Shown one piece after another: positions 17,726 through 24,512 of a stretch of DNA of 64,000 nucleotides. Each line of letters opens with the position of its first letter. Positions within the stretch are counted from its first letter, which is position 1. Under the pieces are notes generated by a model that saw only the letters and a list, made by a program, of their open reading frames with translations, did not search any database and was not told the origin of the DNA. This DNA comes from Collinsella sp. AM33-4BH (GTDB taxonomy: Bacteria; Actinomycetota; Coriobacteriia; Coriobacteriales; Coriobacteriaceae), in contig NZ_QSIN01000007.1 of the NCBI RefSeq assembly GCF_003469205.1, positions 62,001 through 126,000 of the forward strand. The letters run 5' to 3'. A program made the translations under genes and the position numbers.

Positions 17726-18047
17726 CGTTTTGGCATACAAGGGCTATTTCGCCCCAGTCGAGTTCGATGCCGAGCAGCATGTACTAACAGGTATGGTCGC
17801 CGGCATTAGGGACGCAATTGTATTTGAAGGCTCCAAGGCTGAAGAAGTGGAGCAATGCTTCCACGACGCCGTCGACGATTACCTTGAGTTTTGTGCCGAA
17901 AAGGGCAAGGAACCAGAGCGGGCTTTTAAGGGCTCGTTCAATGTGAGAACAGGCTCCGAGCTTCACAAGCAGGCAGCACTGGCGGCGGCAAAGAAGGGCG
18001 AGTCACTCAATAAGTTTGTGACCGAAGCAATCGCCGCGGCGTTATAG
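17718..18047 (+). CDS. hicB: HicB-family antitoxin
   Basis: 109-aa antitoxin. The N-terminal half has the partial RNase H-like HicB fold (YKGYFAPVEFDAEQHVLTGMV), and the C-terminal part (LHKQAALAAAKKGESLNKFVTEAI) is a ribbon-helix-helix DNA-binding domain, so it should both neutralise HicA and repress the promoter. ATG 17718 lies inside the end of hicA and follows GGAGG by 6 bases; the ATG at 17703 has no such site. The gene pair is complete and ends before another GGGACAGG hairpin. Confidence 0.88.
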   Translation: MSNVLAYKGYFAPVEFDAEQHVLTGMVAGIRDAIVFEGSKAEEVEQCFHDAVDDYLEFCAEKGKEPERAFKGSFNVRTGSELHKQAALAAAKKGESLNKFVTEAIAAAL

Positions 18048-18063
18048 CGTTAACGCATGGGCC

Positions 18064-18159
18064 AAAACCACCACAAAGGGGACAGGCACCTTTGTGGTGG
18101 TTTCGACATTTGCCCAGATAAAACCTGCCAAAATAAACCTGTCCCTTTTTGGTAGGTTT
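18064..18159. repeat. Two GGGACAGG-type hairpins in tandem
   Basis: First hairpin 18064-18103, arms AAACCACCACAAAGG / complement around GGACAGGCA. Second hairpin 18121-18159, arms around AAACCTGCCAAAA / TTTTGGTAGGTTT with CCTGTCCC in the loop side. The first is nearly identical to 37099-37139; the second is the reverse complement of 29699-29737. Confidence 0.75.
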
Positions 18160-18175
18160 GGGAGAGGGGGCTGGA

Positions 18176-18772
18176 ATGGATAAGGCTGAGTTGCGGCGGG
18201 CGGTGATTGCTCGGCGCGATGCTCTTGATTTGGACTTGCGGGCGGCGAAGTCTGCTGATATCTGTGCACGGCTGGTTGAGCTGCTGGGCCGCTTGGATGC
18301 CGCAGCATCGCACACCGTTGCCGTCTATGCCGCGATGGGTTCCGAAGTCGACTCAGCCGCGTTTGCCGCAGCTGCCTCCAAACGTGGCTGGCGCGTGGCC
18401 TATCCGTGCATGCTCTCGGCAACAGACGCCGCAGCTTGTGGCCAGCGCATGTGTATGCGGGCAGTTGCTGCCGGCGACGCGGACGCGGCTACGTTTATCG
18501 CCCACCCCACGCGGGCCTTTGCGGCCACGGACATCGACAGCAGCCGCTTCCCTATCGTGCCTGCCGAAGCTCTCAACATGATCGTCGTGCCGCTCGTAGC
18601 CTTCGACCGCGCCGGCGCGCGTCTGGGCTACGGCGGCGGTTGCTACGACCGCTACCTGCCCACTGTTTCGCCCGCATGCCACGTCATCGGCATTGCCTTT
18701 GACGAGCAGCGCGTCGACCACGTTCCCACCGATGCCCACGACCTGCCGCTGCCCAACATCATCAGCGCCTAA
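18176..18772 (+). CDS. 5-formyltetrahydrofolate cyclo-ligase
   Basis: 198-aa cytoplasmic enzyme that converts 5-formyl-THF to 5,10-methenyl-THF with ATP, recycling folate. The diagnostic C-terminal motif RLGYGGGCYDRYL (near residues 150-162) is present, as is the N-terminal basic KAELRRAVIARRDAL. ATG 18176 is chosen because the reading frame before it runs through the GGGACAGG hairpin; the upstream start at 18149 lies in that repeat. Spacing to hicB suggests an independent transcript. Array 2 begins 28 bases after the stop. Confidence 0.9.
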   Translation: MDKAELRRAVIARRDALDLDLRAAKSADICARLVELLGRLDAAASHTVAVYAAMGSEVDSAAFAAAASKRGWRVAYPCMLSATDAAACGQRMCMRAVAAGDADAATFIAHPTRAFAATDIDSSRFPIVPAEALNMIVVPLVAFDRAGARLGYGGGCYDRYLPTVSPACHVIGIAFDEQRVDHVPTDAHDLPLPNIISA

Positions 18773-18800
18773 CCGCCGCCGGGCTGTACCCCACAAAAAT

Positions 18801-18966
18801 GAGCGTGGAAAATTTCCCGTTTTGGGCCTGTTCTGGGGCAAAATACGGGAGATTATCCACGCTCATTATTCAAACGTCCGATAATCCACGCTCGTGTGTC
18901 CGAAAATCCACGCTCAACCAATGCGCGTCTAAATACCCACGCTCGTCCGTCCGGATTTCCACGCTC
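18801..18966 (+). repeat. Hairpin-headed TCCACGCTC array 2
   Basis: A 64-bp hairpin (18801-18864) beginning GAGCGTGGA and ending TCCACGCTC, followed by copies beginning at 18885, 18907, 18936 (first base C) and 18958. The offsets from the closing copy at 18856 are 29, 22, 29, 22. It fills the gap between the cyclo-ligase and the end of the AbiEi-like gene. Confidence 0.85.
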
Positions 18967-18992
18967 GTGCAGCCTAACGCCCTGTAACCGTC

Positions 18993-19955
18993 TCAGCAGG
19001 CACGCGGCACGCCGGCAACCTTGAGCTTGCGATCGAGCTTTGTCGGATCCCTTAGGTCATCCCAGCACAAGCGCACAATCTTGCAGTTATCAAGCAGCGA
19101 AAGCCTCGACTCGCGCTGACGCTCATCAAATTGCGCCTTTGCAAGCTTGCCCTCCTCCGCCGCCTTCTCACTTTTAACGAATCCGTCGAACTCCCCAATA
19201 ATCAACCGGTCACCCACGCGCCACAAATAGTCAACGCGATACGGCCTTCCCGGCTCAACCGGATCGAACAGCTCAACTTGCAGCTCCGGAACCTGCCAGC
19301 CGCGCTCGATCATCAGCGCCCGCGCCTTGGACTCGCCGCCGCTTTCCGACAGGCCGTCGGCACACCGTGCAACCCTGCGCGCCGTCACAACACCGCGGCG
19401 ATTCAAGCCAAGCTTGTTAACTGCCTCAATGAGATGTTCCTTCGACAAAAGCTGCTCATGGAGCGCCGAGTCCGCAATGATCAGCCCTTCGACAAACGAT
19501 GCTTCGACCAGGCAATCCGCAATCGTTTGATCGATATCGGTCACGGCAATATCCATCTGGCTTGCCCGTGTTCGATAAGCATACCGATGGCGAATGACCT
19601 GAGAGCCCGGCGTCGTCGATTGCGCCGGCGCCACGGCGATATGGATGTGCGTCAAATTGGCATGCGAAACCGAAAGGCCATAGACAACGGCCGCCGTATA
19701 GGAGCAAAACGTCCAGTCGGGGTGCTTTTGCGCAAGCGCCCGTACCCGATGCAGATAACGCTGCCGAAACTTGAGTTCGGACCAATATTCCGGACGCGCA
19801 TACAGCCCTGGCATGACCGCCTCGAGACTTCCCGCCGCCACCCGTCGCTCAATCTGCTTTGCCTCCGCCGCAGTTCGCGCGTACACGCAGCTCATCTGCT
19901 GTTCGCATGCCTTAATGTGACCTGCAAGTCTTTGATTCGCCGTCATGTTTGCCAT
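18993..19955 (-). CDS. AbiEi-like protein (type IV antitoxin/regulator domain), no toxin partner
   Basis: 320-aa protein with an N-terminal wing-like region and a central segment (CSYTAAVVYGLSVSHANLTHIHI) typical of AbiEi-type antitoxins, and a C-terminal part (YRVDYLWRVGDRLIIGEFDGF...) resembling DUF559/VSR-type nuclease folds common in actinobacterial AbiEi-like proteins. ATG 19955 follows GGAGG by 5 bases; the longer frame to 20018 has no such site. No AbiEii nucleotidyltransferase is adjacent, so it is either an orphan or has a different function. Repeat arrays 2 and 3 lie at its two ends. Confidence 0.7.
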   Translation of the reverse strand: MANMTANQRLAGHIKACEQQMSCVYARTAAEAKQIERRVAAGSLEAVMPGLYARPEYWSELKFRQRYLHRVRALAQKHPDWTFCSYTAAVVYGLSVSHANLTHIHIAVAPAQSTTPGSQVIRHRYAYRTRASQMDIAVTDIDQTIADCLVEASFVEGLIIADSALHEQLLSKEHLIEAVNKLGLNRRGVVTARRVARCADGLSESGGESKARALMIERGWQVPELQVELFDPVEPGRPYRVDYLWRVGDRLIIGEFDGFVKSEKAAEEGKLAKAQFDERQRESRLSLLDNCKIVRLCWDDLRDPTKLDRKLKVAGVPRAC

Positions 19956-20251
19956 GTCGCCTCCAAACTCTTGGAACGGCGCCAACGTACCAGACGGTTT
20001 CATGCGAAGTCTGACCAAATGCTGTCCAGCAGCTGACCAAATGCTTGACGGTTTTGGACGTTTTAGGCCAATGCTCTATATCTGCAGGTAGAGCGGTTGT
20101 CCAGAGGTCCCTGTCTCCACATCTTTATGCCTCAAAAGCCGTCGATTTCCTTAAAAGAAAATATGCTGTGGCTCGAAACTACCTAGTTTGCGATGCTGTC
20201 CGTAAACACTCGACGCGTGGTGCTGCCGCCTACGACAGCCGCAGAAAAATC
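19956..20251. other. Intergenic, promoter region of the AbiEi-like gene
   Basis: No gene, RNA or clear repeat seen before array 3. AT-richer than the surroundings. Presumably holds the promoter of the AbiEi-like gene. Confidence 0.4.
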
Positions 20252-20344
20252 GAGCGTGGAAAATCTCCCACTTTGGGCCTGTTCCTCGACCAAAAGTGGG
20301 AGATTATCCACGCTCATTCAACATGCGTCCGATTATCCACGCTC
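20252..20344 (+). repeat. Hairpin-headed TCCACGCTC array 3
   Basis: A 64-bp hairpin (20252-20315) with GAGCGTGGA/TCCACGCTC ends, then one further copy at 20336, 29 bases after the closing copy at 20307. It is the shortest of the three arrays and lies before the metA 3' end. Confidence 0.85.
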
Positions 20345-20393
20345 GTCGCGTAGCGGCCACGATAACCGCCGCAGCCACAGCCACGACAGCGGC

Positions 20394-21320
20394 CTAGTGC
20401 TCCTCGCCGGCGCGGGCCAGGTCGTAGGGCGTGGTCTGGTAGACGTAGTAGTTGAGCCAGTTGGTGTAGAGCAGCTGAGCTTGGCTGCGCCAGACGTTGC
20501 GCGGCTCGGCGGTGGGGTCGTCGCCCGGGAAGTAATGCGCCGGCACCTGAGGGTTGAGCCCGCGCTTCACGTCGCGCTCGTACTCCAGACGCAGCGTGTC
20601 GGTATCGTACTCGGGGTGGCCAAATACAAAGAAGCGACGGCTGTCGGTCGACTTGACGATATACAGGCCTACCTCGTCGGACACGGCCACGACCTCAAGC
20701 TGCGGCTCGGCCTCCACGTCCTCGCGACGCACATCGGTGTTGCGCGAATGCACGGCATAGAAACGGTCGTCAAAGCCACGGACCAGCGGGCTTTGCGGCT
20801 TCACCAGATAATGCTCGAACACGCCGCTCGCCTTTGCCGGCAGATCATACTTCTGGATACCGTAATGATGGTACAGGCCGGCCTGTGCGCCCCAACAAAT
20901 GTGCAGCGTAGAGTGCACGTGTGTGGTGGACCAATCCATGATCTGGCAGAGCTCGGGCCAGTAGTCGACCTCTTCGAACGGCATCTGCTCCACCGGCGCG
21001 CCCGTGATGATCAGGCCGTCGTAGTGGATGTCGCGGATGTCGTCGAACGTGCGGTAGAACGTCTCCAGGTGGCCGGCGCTTACGTGCGTGGCCTCGTGCG
21101 TTTTAGTGCGCAGCAGGTCCACCTCCACCTGCAGCGGCGTGTTGGAGAGCTTGCGCATGATCTGCGTCTCGGTGGCGATCTTGGTGGGCATGAGGTTGAG
21201 GATGAGCACGCGCAGCGGGCGGATGTCTTGGTGCAGCGCGCGGTACTCGGTCATGACAAAGATGTTCTCGCTCTCGAGCTGCGCGGCGGCAGGGAGGGCG
21301 TCGGGAATGCGAATGGGCAT
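20394..21320 (-). CDS. metA: Homoserine O-acetyltransferase (MetA family)
   Basis: 308-aa cytoplasmic enzyme for the first committed step of methionine synthesis from homoserine. Cys142 in the HICWGAQAG motif is the catalytic nucleophile, and [11 protein letters not shown] is the second family signature. Residue 111 is Glu ([16 protein letters not shown]), which in characterised MetA proteins selects acetyl-CoA rather than succinyl-CoA. Length matches the family. AAGGAG precedes ATG 21320. I see no S-box riboswitch in the short upstream region, which it shares with the divergent dehydrogenase gene. Confidence 0.94.
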   Translation of the reverse strand: MPIRIPDALPAAAQLESENIFVMTEYRALHQDIRPLRVLILNLMPTKIATETQIMRKLSNTPLQVEVDLLRTKTHEATHVSAGHLETFYRTFDDIRDIHYDGLIITGAPVEQMPFEEVDYWPELCQIMDWSTTHVHSTLHICWGAQAGLYHHYGIQKYDLPAKASGVFEHYLVKPQSPLVRGFDDRFYAVHSRNTDVRREDVEAEPQLEVVAVSDEVGLYIVKSTDSRRFFVFGHPEYDTDTLRLEYERDVKRGLNPQVPAHYFPGDDPTAEPRNVWRSQAQLLYTNWLNYYVYQTTPYDLARAGEEH

Positions 21321-21531
21321 GGAAGCTCCTTACGAGTCAGTTGCAGCTATGGTACAACGACCGGCCCCATCCGCGCGAGCACATCGTCCAGCGATGCCGT
21401 CAGCGGCCCAAATCACTCCAAAAGTAGAGATTAAAGCATGTCCCAAAAATCTACGGCACTTTAGCTTAGCAAAGTGGCAGCAGGACGCTACAATGGTTCG
21501 ATGCGAGAAACTCGGCCGAAAGGATACATAT

Positions 21532-22509
21532 ATGTACCAGACGCGTAAGATCGGTGTGGTCGGCCAGGGCCACGTAGGAGCACATGTCGCCAACAGCCTG
21601 CTTATGCAAGGCATTGCCGATGAGCTGTACCTATGCGATATCAACGAGGCCAAGGTGACGTCCGAGGTCCAGGACCTGCGCGACTCCCTTTCGTTTGTCC
21701 CGTATAACACCAAAATCGTCAACTGCTACGACCACTACGAGGAGCTGGCTTGCTGCGACGTCATCGTCAACGCCGCCGGCAAGGTCGCGCTGGCCGCCGG
21801 CAACCGCGACGGCGAGCTGTTCTTTACCACCGACGCCGCCCGCACCTTTGCCAAGCGCATCGTCGACGCCGGCTTCGACGGCATCTTCGTGAGCATCTCC
21901 AACCCCTGCGACGTCGTATGCACCGAGCTGTGGCACCTGACCGGCTACGATCCCAAGAAGATCATCGGCTCGGGCTGCGGTCTGGATTCCGCCCGCCTGC
22001 GCACCGAGATCTCCAAGAAGGTCGGCGTGAGCCCCAAGTCCATCGACGCCTACATGATCGGCGAGCACGGCTTTAGCCAGCTGGCTGCCTTTAAGGCCGC
22101 GACCATCGCCGGCAAGAGCCTCAACGAGCTTCAGGCCGAGAACCCCGACAAGTACGCCTTTGACCACATGGAGGTCGAGGAGCTCGCGCGCAAGGGCGGC
22201 TATGTGACCTACCAGGGCAAGCAGTGCACCGAGTACGCCGTCGCCAACTCCGCCGCGCGCGTCTGCGCTGCCGTTCTGCACAACGAGCACGCCGTGCTTT
22301 CCGCCTCCACGCTCATGACCGGCCAGTATGGCGAGGAGGGCATCTTCACGTCCCTGCCGTGTGTGATCGGCGCCGAGGGCGTCGAGGAGGTCTACACGCT
22401 CGACCTGTCCGAGTACGAGCTCGAGGGCTTCCACAAGAGCTGCCAGCACATCCGCGACAACATCGCCCAGCTCGACTGGTGGGATGCCGAGGCCTACGAC
22501 GCAAAGTAG
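21532..22509 (+). CDS. L-lactate / L-2-hydroxyacid dehydrogenase (LDH/MDH superfamily)
   Basis: 325-aa NAD-dependent oxidoreductase that interconverts 2-oxo acids and L-2-hydroxy acids. VGQGHVG (residues 10-16) is the dinucleotide loop, Asp36 indicates NAD over NADP, DSARLR places the substrate-binding Arg at 155, and IGEHG gives the catalytic His179. Overall it is closest to L-2-hydroxyisocaproate dehydrogenases, so the substrate may be branched or bulkier than pyruvate. ATG 21532 has GAAAGGA upstream; the longer frame from 21088 is antisense to metA. A TACAAT box at 21489-21494 is a plausible -10. A strong terminator follows. Confidence 0.9.
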   Translation: MYQTRKIGVVGQGHVGAHVANSLLMQGIADELYLCDINEAKVTSEVQDLRDSLSFVPYNTKIVNCYDHYEELACCDVIVNAAGKVALAAGNRDGELFFTTDAARTFAKRIVDAGFDGIFVSISNPCDVVCTELWHLTGYDPKKIIGSGCGLDSARLRTEISKKVGVSPKSIDAYMIGEHGFSQLAAFKAATIAGKSLNELQAENPDKYAFDHMEVEELARKGGYVTYQGKQCTEYAVANSAARVCAAVLHNEHAVLSASTLMTGQYGEEGIFTSLPCVIGAEGVEEVYTLDLSEYELEGFHKSCQHIRDNIAQLDWWDAEAYDAK

Positions 22510-22550
22510 GCCGTAGGCTGCCGCAACCTTGCGAATCTAAACGCGATACT

Positions 22551-22592
22551 AAGCGGGCCGCGCCGGAAATCCCCGGTGCGGCCCGCTTTTTT
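22551..22592 (+). terminator. Terminator of the dehydrogenase gene
   Basis: GCGGGCCGCGCCGG / CCGGTGCGGCCCGC stem with a short AAATCC loop, followed by TTTTTTG. Confidence 0.93.
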
Positions 22593-22641
22593 GACTCACG
22601 CAGCGCCCTTGCGAATCGAAGGTGAATGGTTTTCCCGTTAC

Positions 22642-23610
22642 TTAGTACTGCTCGATGCCCATGTAGCGACGGATCTCGGGGCTGTGGTCGAACACCTTGC
22701 CGCGGGCGGCGCGCAGCTCGCAGCTCATCGCGTAAAAGAAGATCGGCTCCAAGAACGAACGCACGCTGGCAGGTACCTCGCCCACGCCGTACTCGAGCGC
22801 ATCGAGCACCATAATCGTATCGGTGTGCGTGTTGAGGAACGCGAGTGCACGCTCCTCCATGGGGCGGCACTCACCCGATCCGAGCTGCACAAAGTAGAAC
22901 ACGCCGGGCTCGGTAGCCTCGAAGGGGCCGTGGAAGTACTCGCCGGAGTGGATATAGCAGCAGTGCTGCCACTGCATCTCCATGAGCGAGCAGATGGCCA
23001 TGGCGTAGGTCTGACTAAAGTTGGGGCCGGACCCCAGGATATAGAAGAACTTGTGCTGCTGGCAGAGCTCGGCAAAGCGGGCGCCCAGCTCGGCGTTGAC
23101 CTTCTCGCGGGCGGCGGGCAGCAGCGCATCCATCTGCTTGAGGCCTTCGTACATGTCGGCGAGCGCCTCGTAGCCTTCCTGCTGGTCGAGCAGCTCGGCG
23201 GCGATCAGAGCGCCGATGCCCTGCGGCACCTCGGCCTGCGACACACCCTCGCCCCAGGGGTAGACCCAGGTGGTCCACTTGCCGTTGTCGATCTTGGAGC
23301 CCTCGCAGTCGGTGAGGGCGACGACCTCGGCGCCGGCAGTCAACGCCATCTCGCAACCGTCGATGACCTCCTGCGTGTTGCCACTGTGGCTGCAGGCGAC
23401 GACGAGCGACTTCGGCCCCAGGCTCTTGGGGGCCATCAGGCAAAACTCGCGCGCGGTGTAGACCGTCGAGGCAAACGTAGTGGCCTCGCGCTTGAGCAGC
23501 TCGTTAGCCGGCATCAGGTCGATCATCGAACCGCCGCAGGCGATCCAAAAGACGTTCTCGATCTTACCCTTGCGCTCGATAATTTCCTGAATCAGATCGT
23601 GTGCGTTCAC
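22642..23610 (-). CDS. SIS-domain fructosamine-6-phosphate deglycase-like protein (locus B)
   Basis: 322-aa cytoplasmic SIS protein. First SIS domain includes IACGGSMIDLMPA (residues 23-35) and SHSGNTQE (74-81); Glu211 and His227 are 16 apart and EYFHGPFE (224-231) is intact, as in FrlB/FraB deglycases. It should cleave a phosphorylated Amadori product into hexose 6-phosphate and an amine or amino acid. It starts with GTG at 23610, 7 bases after AAGGAGGAG. No PTS genes are in this locus, so it must depend on a transporter elsewhere, perhaps loci A or C. Two 16-bp operator copies lie just upstream. Confidence 0.82.
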   Translation of the reverse strand: MNAHDLIQEIIERKGKIENVFWIACGGSMIDLMPANELLKREATTFASTVYTAREFCLMAPKSLGPKSLVVACSHSGNTQEVIDGCEMALTAGAEVVALTDCEGSKIDNGKWTTWVYPWGEGVSQAEVPQGIGALIAAELLDQQEGYEALADMYEGLKQMDALLPAAREKVNAELGARFAELCQQHKFFYILGSGPNFSQTYAMAICSLMEMQWQHCCYIHSGEYFHGPFEATEPGVFYFVQLGSGECRPMEERALAFLNTHTDTIMVLDALEYGVGEVPASVRSFLEPIFFYAMSCELRAARGKVFDHSPEIRRYMGIEQY

Positions 23611-23667
23611 GGTGACGCTCCTCCTTGTGTGGCGGCTTTGGACGACGGCAGCTCGTACCTGCAGTCG

Positions 23668-23745
23668 TTCTATGTTGTTCTATTTATAGCATGCGAGCTG
23701 TCGCAGGTGAAGTCATTTCAGCAAATTTGTTCTATGTTGTTCTAT
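23668..23745 (-). promoter_or_regulatory. Duplicated operator TTCTATGTTGTTCTAT before locus B SIS gene
   Basis: Two exact copies of a 16-bp sequence, at 23668-23683 and 23730-23745, in the 144-bp gap between the GntR gene's stop and the SIS start. The spacing is 62 bp, about six helical turns, which would suit a DNA loop. The likely ligand is the adjacent GntR protein. Confidence 0.65.
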
Positions 23746-23754
23746 CTATGGACG

Positions 23755-24510
23755 TTAGATGTCGAACACGTAGCGCGAGCCCACGATCTTTTGGCGCCCG
23801 AGCAGCAGGGGCCGCTCGTCCTCATCGGTAAAGTACGCCTCCATATAGAAGAGTGGCTCGCCGGCCGGCACCTCCAACAGCGGGGCCACCTGAGCATCGG
23901 CAAGCGCAATCTCCACGGTGCAGGGGTCGGACTTGAGCGGCGCGCGGCCCGAGTGCTCGGCAACGAGCGCAAAGATTGAGTTATCGGTGAGGTCCTTATC
24001 GGCCAGCGTCTGCAAGTAGGGATGGTCGGCGAGCACAAAGGCGTTGTTCTCAAGCATGACGGGGATGCCGTCGGCCGTGCGCACGCGCTCGACCACGATA
24101 AGCTCGCAGCCGGGCTCCACGCCAAAGAACGCCGCATCCTCGTGCGTCGCCGCGACCACCGTGCGCGATACCAGGCGCGCTCCGGGCACCATGTCGTTGG
24201 CAGCACAACCCTCAGTAAAGCTCTGGACGTCGCCCTTCTGGCGAATCTTGCGCTTGAGCTTGGGAGCGCATACAAAGGTGCCCCTCCCCTGCTGGCGGTT
24301 GAGGTAGCCCGCGCGCGACAGCTCCTCGATGGCACGGCGTACGGTGATGCGCCCCACGCCGTAGGACTTCGCGAGCTCCATCTCGGAAGGAATGCGCGAG
24401 CCGGCCGCGTACACGCCGCGCGCGATCTCGCCCTTCAGGTCGTCCATGACCTGCTGGTACAGCGGCACGGCGGATACGCCAGCGCGGTCGGTTTTATCGT
24501 CGGTTGCCAT
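23755..24510 (-). CDS. GntR/UTRA transcriptional regulator (locus B)
   Basis: 251-aa regulator: winged helix (PSEMELAKSYGVGRITVRRAI, then QQGRGTFV) at residues about 15-85 and a UTRA domain from about 100. The C-terminus (RQKIVGSRYVFDI) closely resembles the locus C regulator (KQYYVGSRYVMVM), showing a common origin. ATG 24510 starts two bases after the recQ stop, with GGAGCG 6 bases upstream within recQ's end, so it can be read from recQ mRNA as well as its own promoter. It lies upstream of the locus B deglycase and probably binds the paired 16-bp operators. Confidence 0.9.
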   Translation of the reverse strand: MATDDKTDRAGVSAVPLYQQVMDDLKGEIARGVYAAGSRIPSEMELAKSYGVGRITVRRAIEELSRAGYLNRQQGRGTFVCAPKLKRKIRQKGDVQSFTEGCAANDMVPGARLVSRTVVAATHEDAAFFGVEPGCELIVVERVRTADGIPVMLENNAFVLADHPYLQTLADKDLTDNSIFALVAEHSGRAPLKSDPCTVEIALADAQVAPLLEVPAGEPLFYMEAYFTDEDERPLLLGRQKIVGSRYVFDI

Positions 24511-24512
24511 CG

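Noticed and set aside
18801..18966. CRISPR array
   Set aside because: Repeats are 9 bp, spacers only 13 or 20 bp and similar to each other between arrays, and no cas gene is near.
18793..18987. Small protein read through array 2 (also in array 3)
   Set aside because: The shared phrase comes from the DNA repeat itself; no ribosome site and no matching ends between copies.
20394..21530. SAM riboswitch before metA
   Set aside because: The upstream space is short and I could not find the S-box stem or a terminator-antiterminator pair.
22576..23979. Plus-strand reading frame over the locus B SIS gene and operators
   Set aside because: It crosses both a confirmed minus-strand gene and the operator region; no ribosome site.
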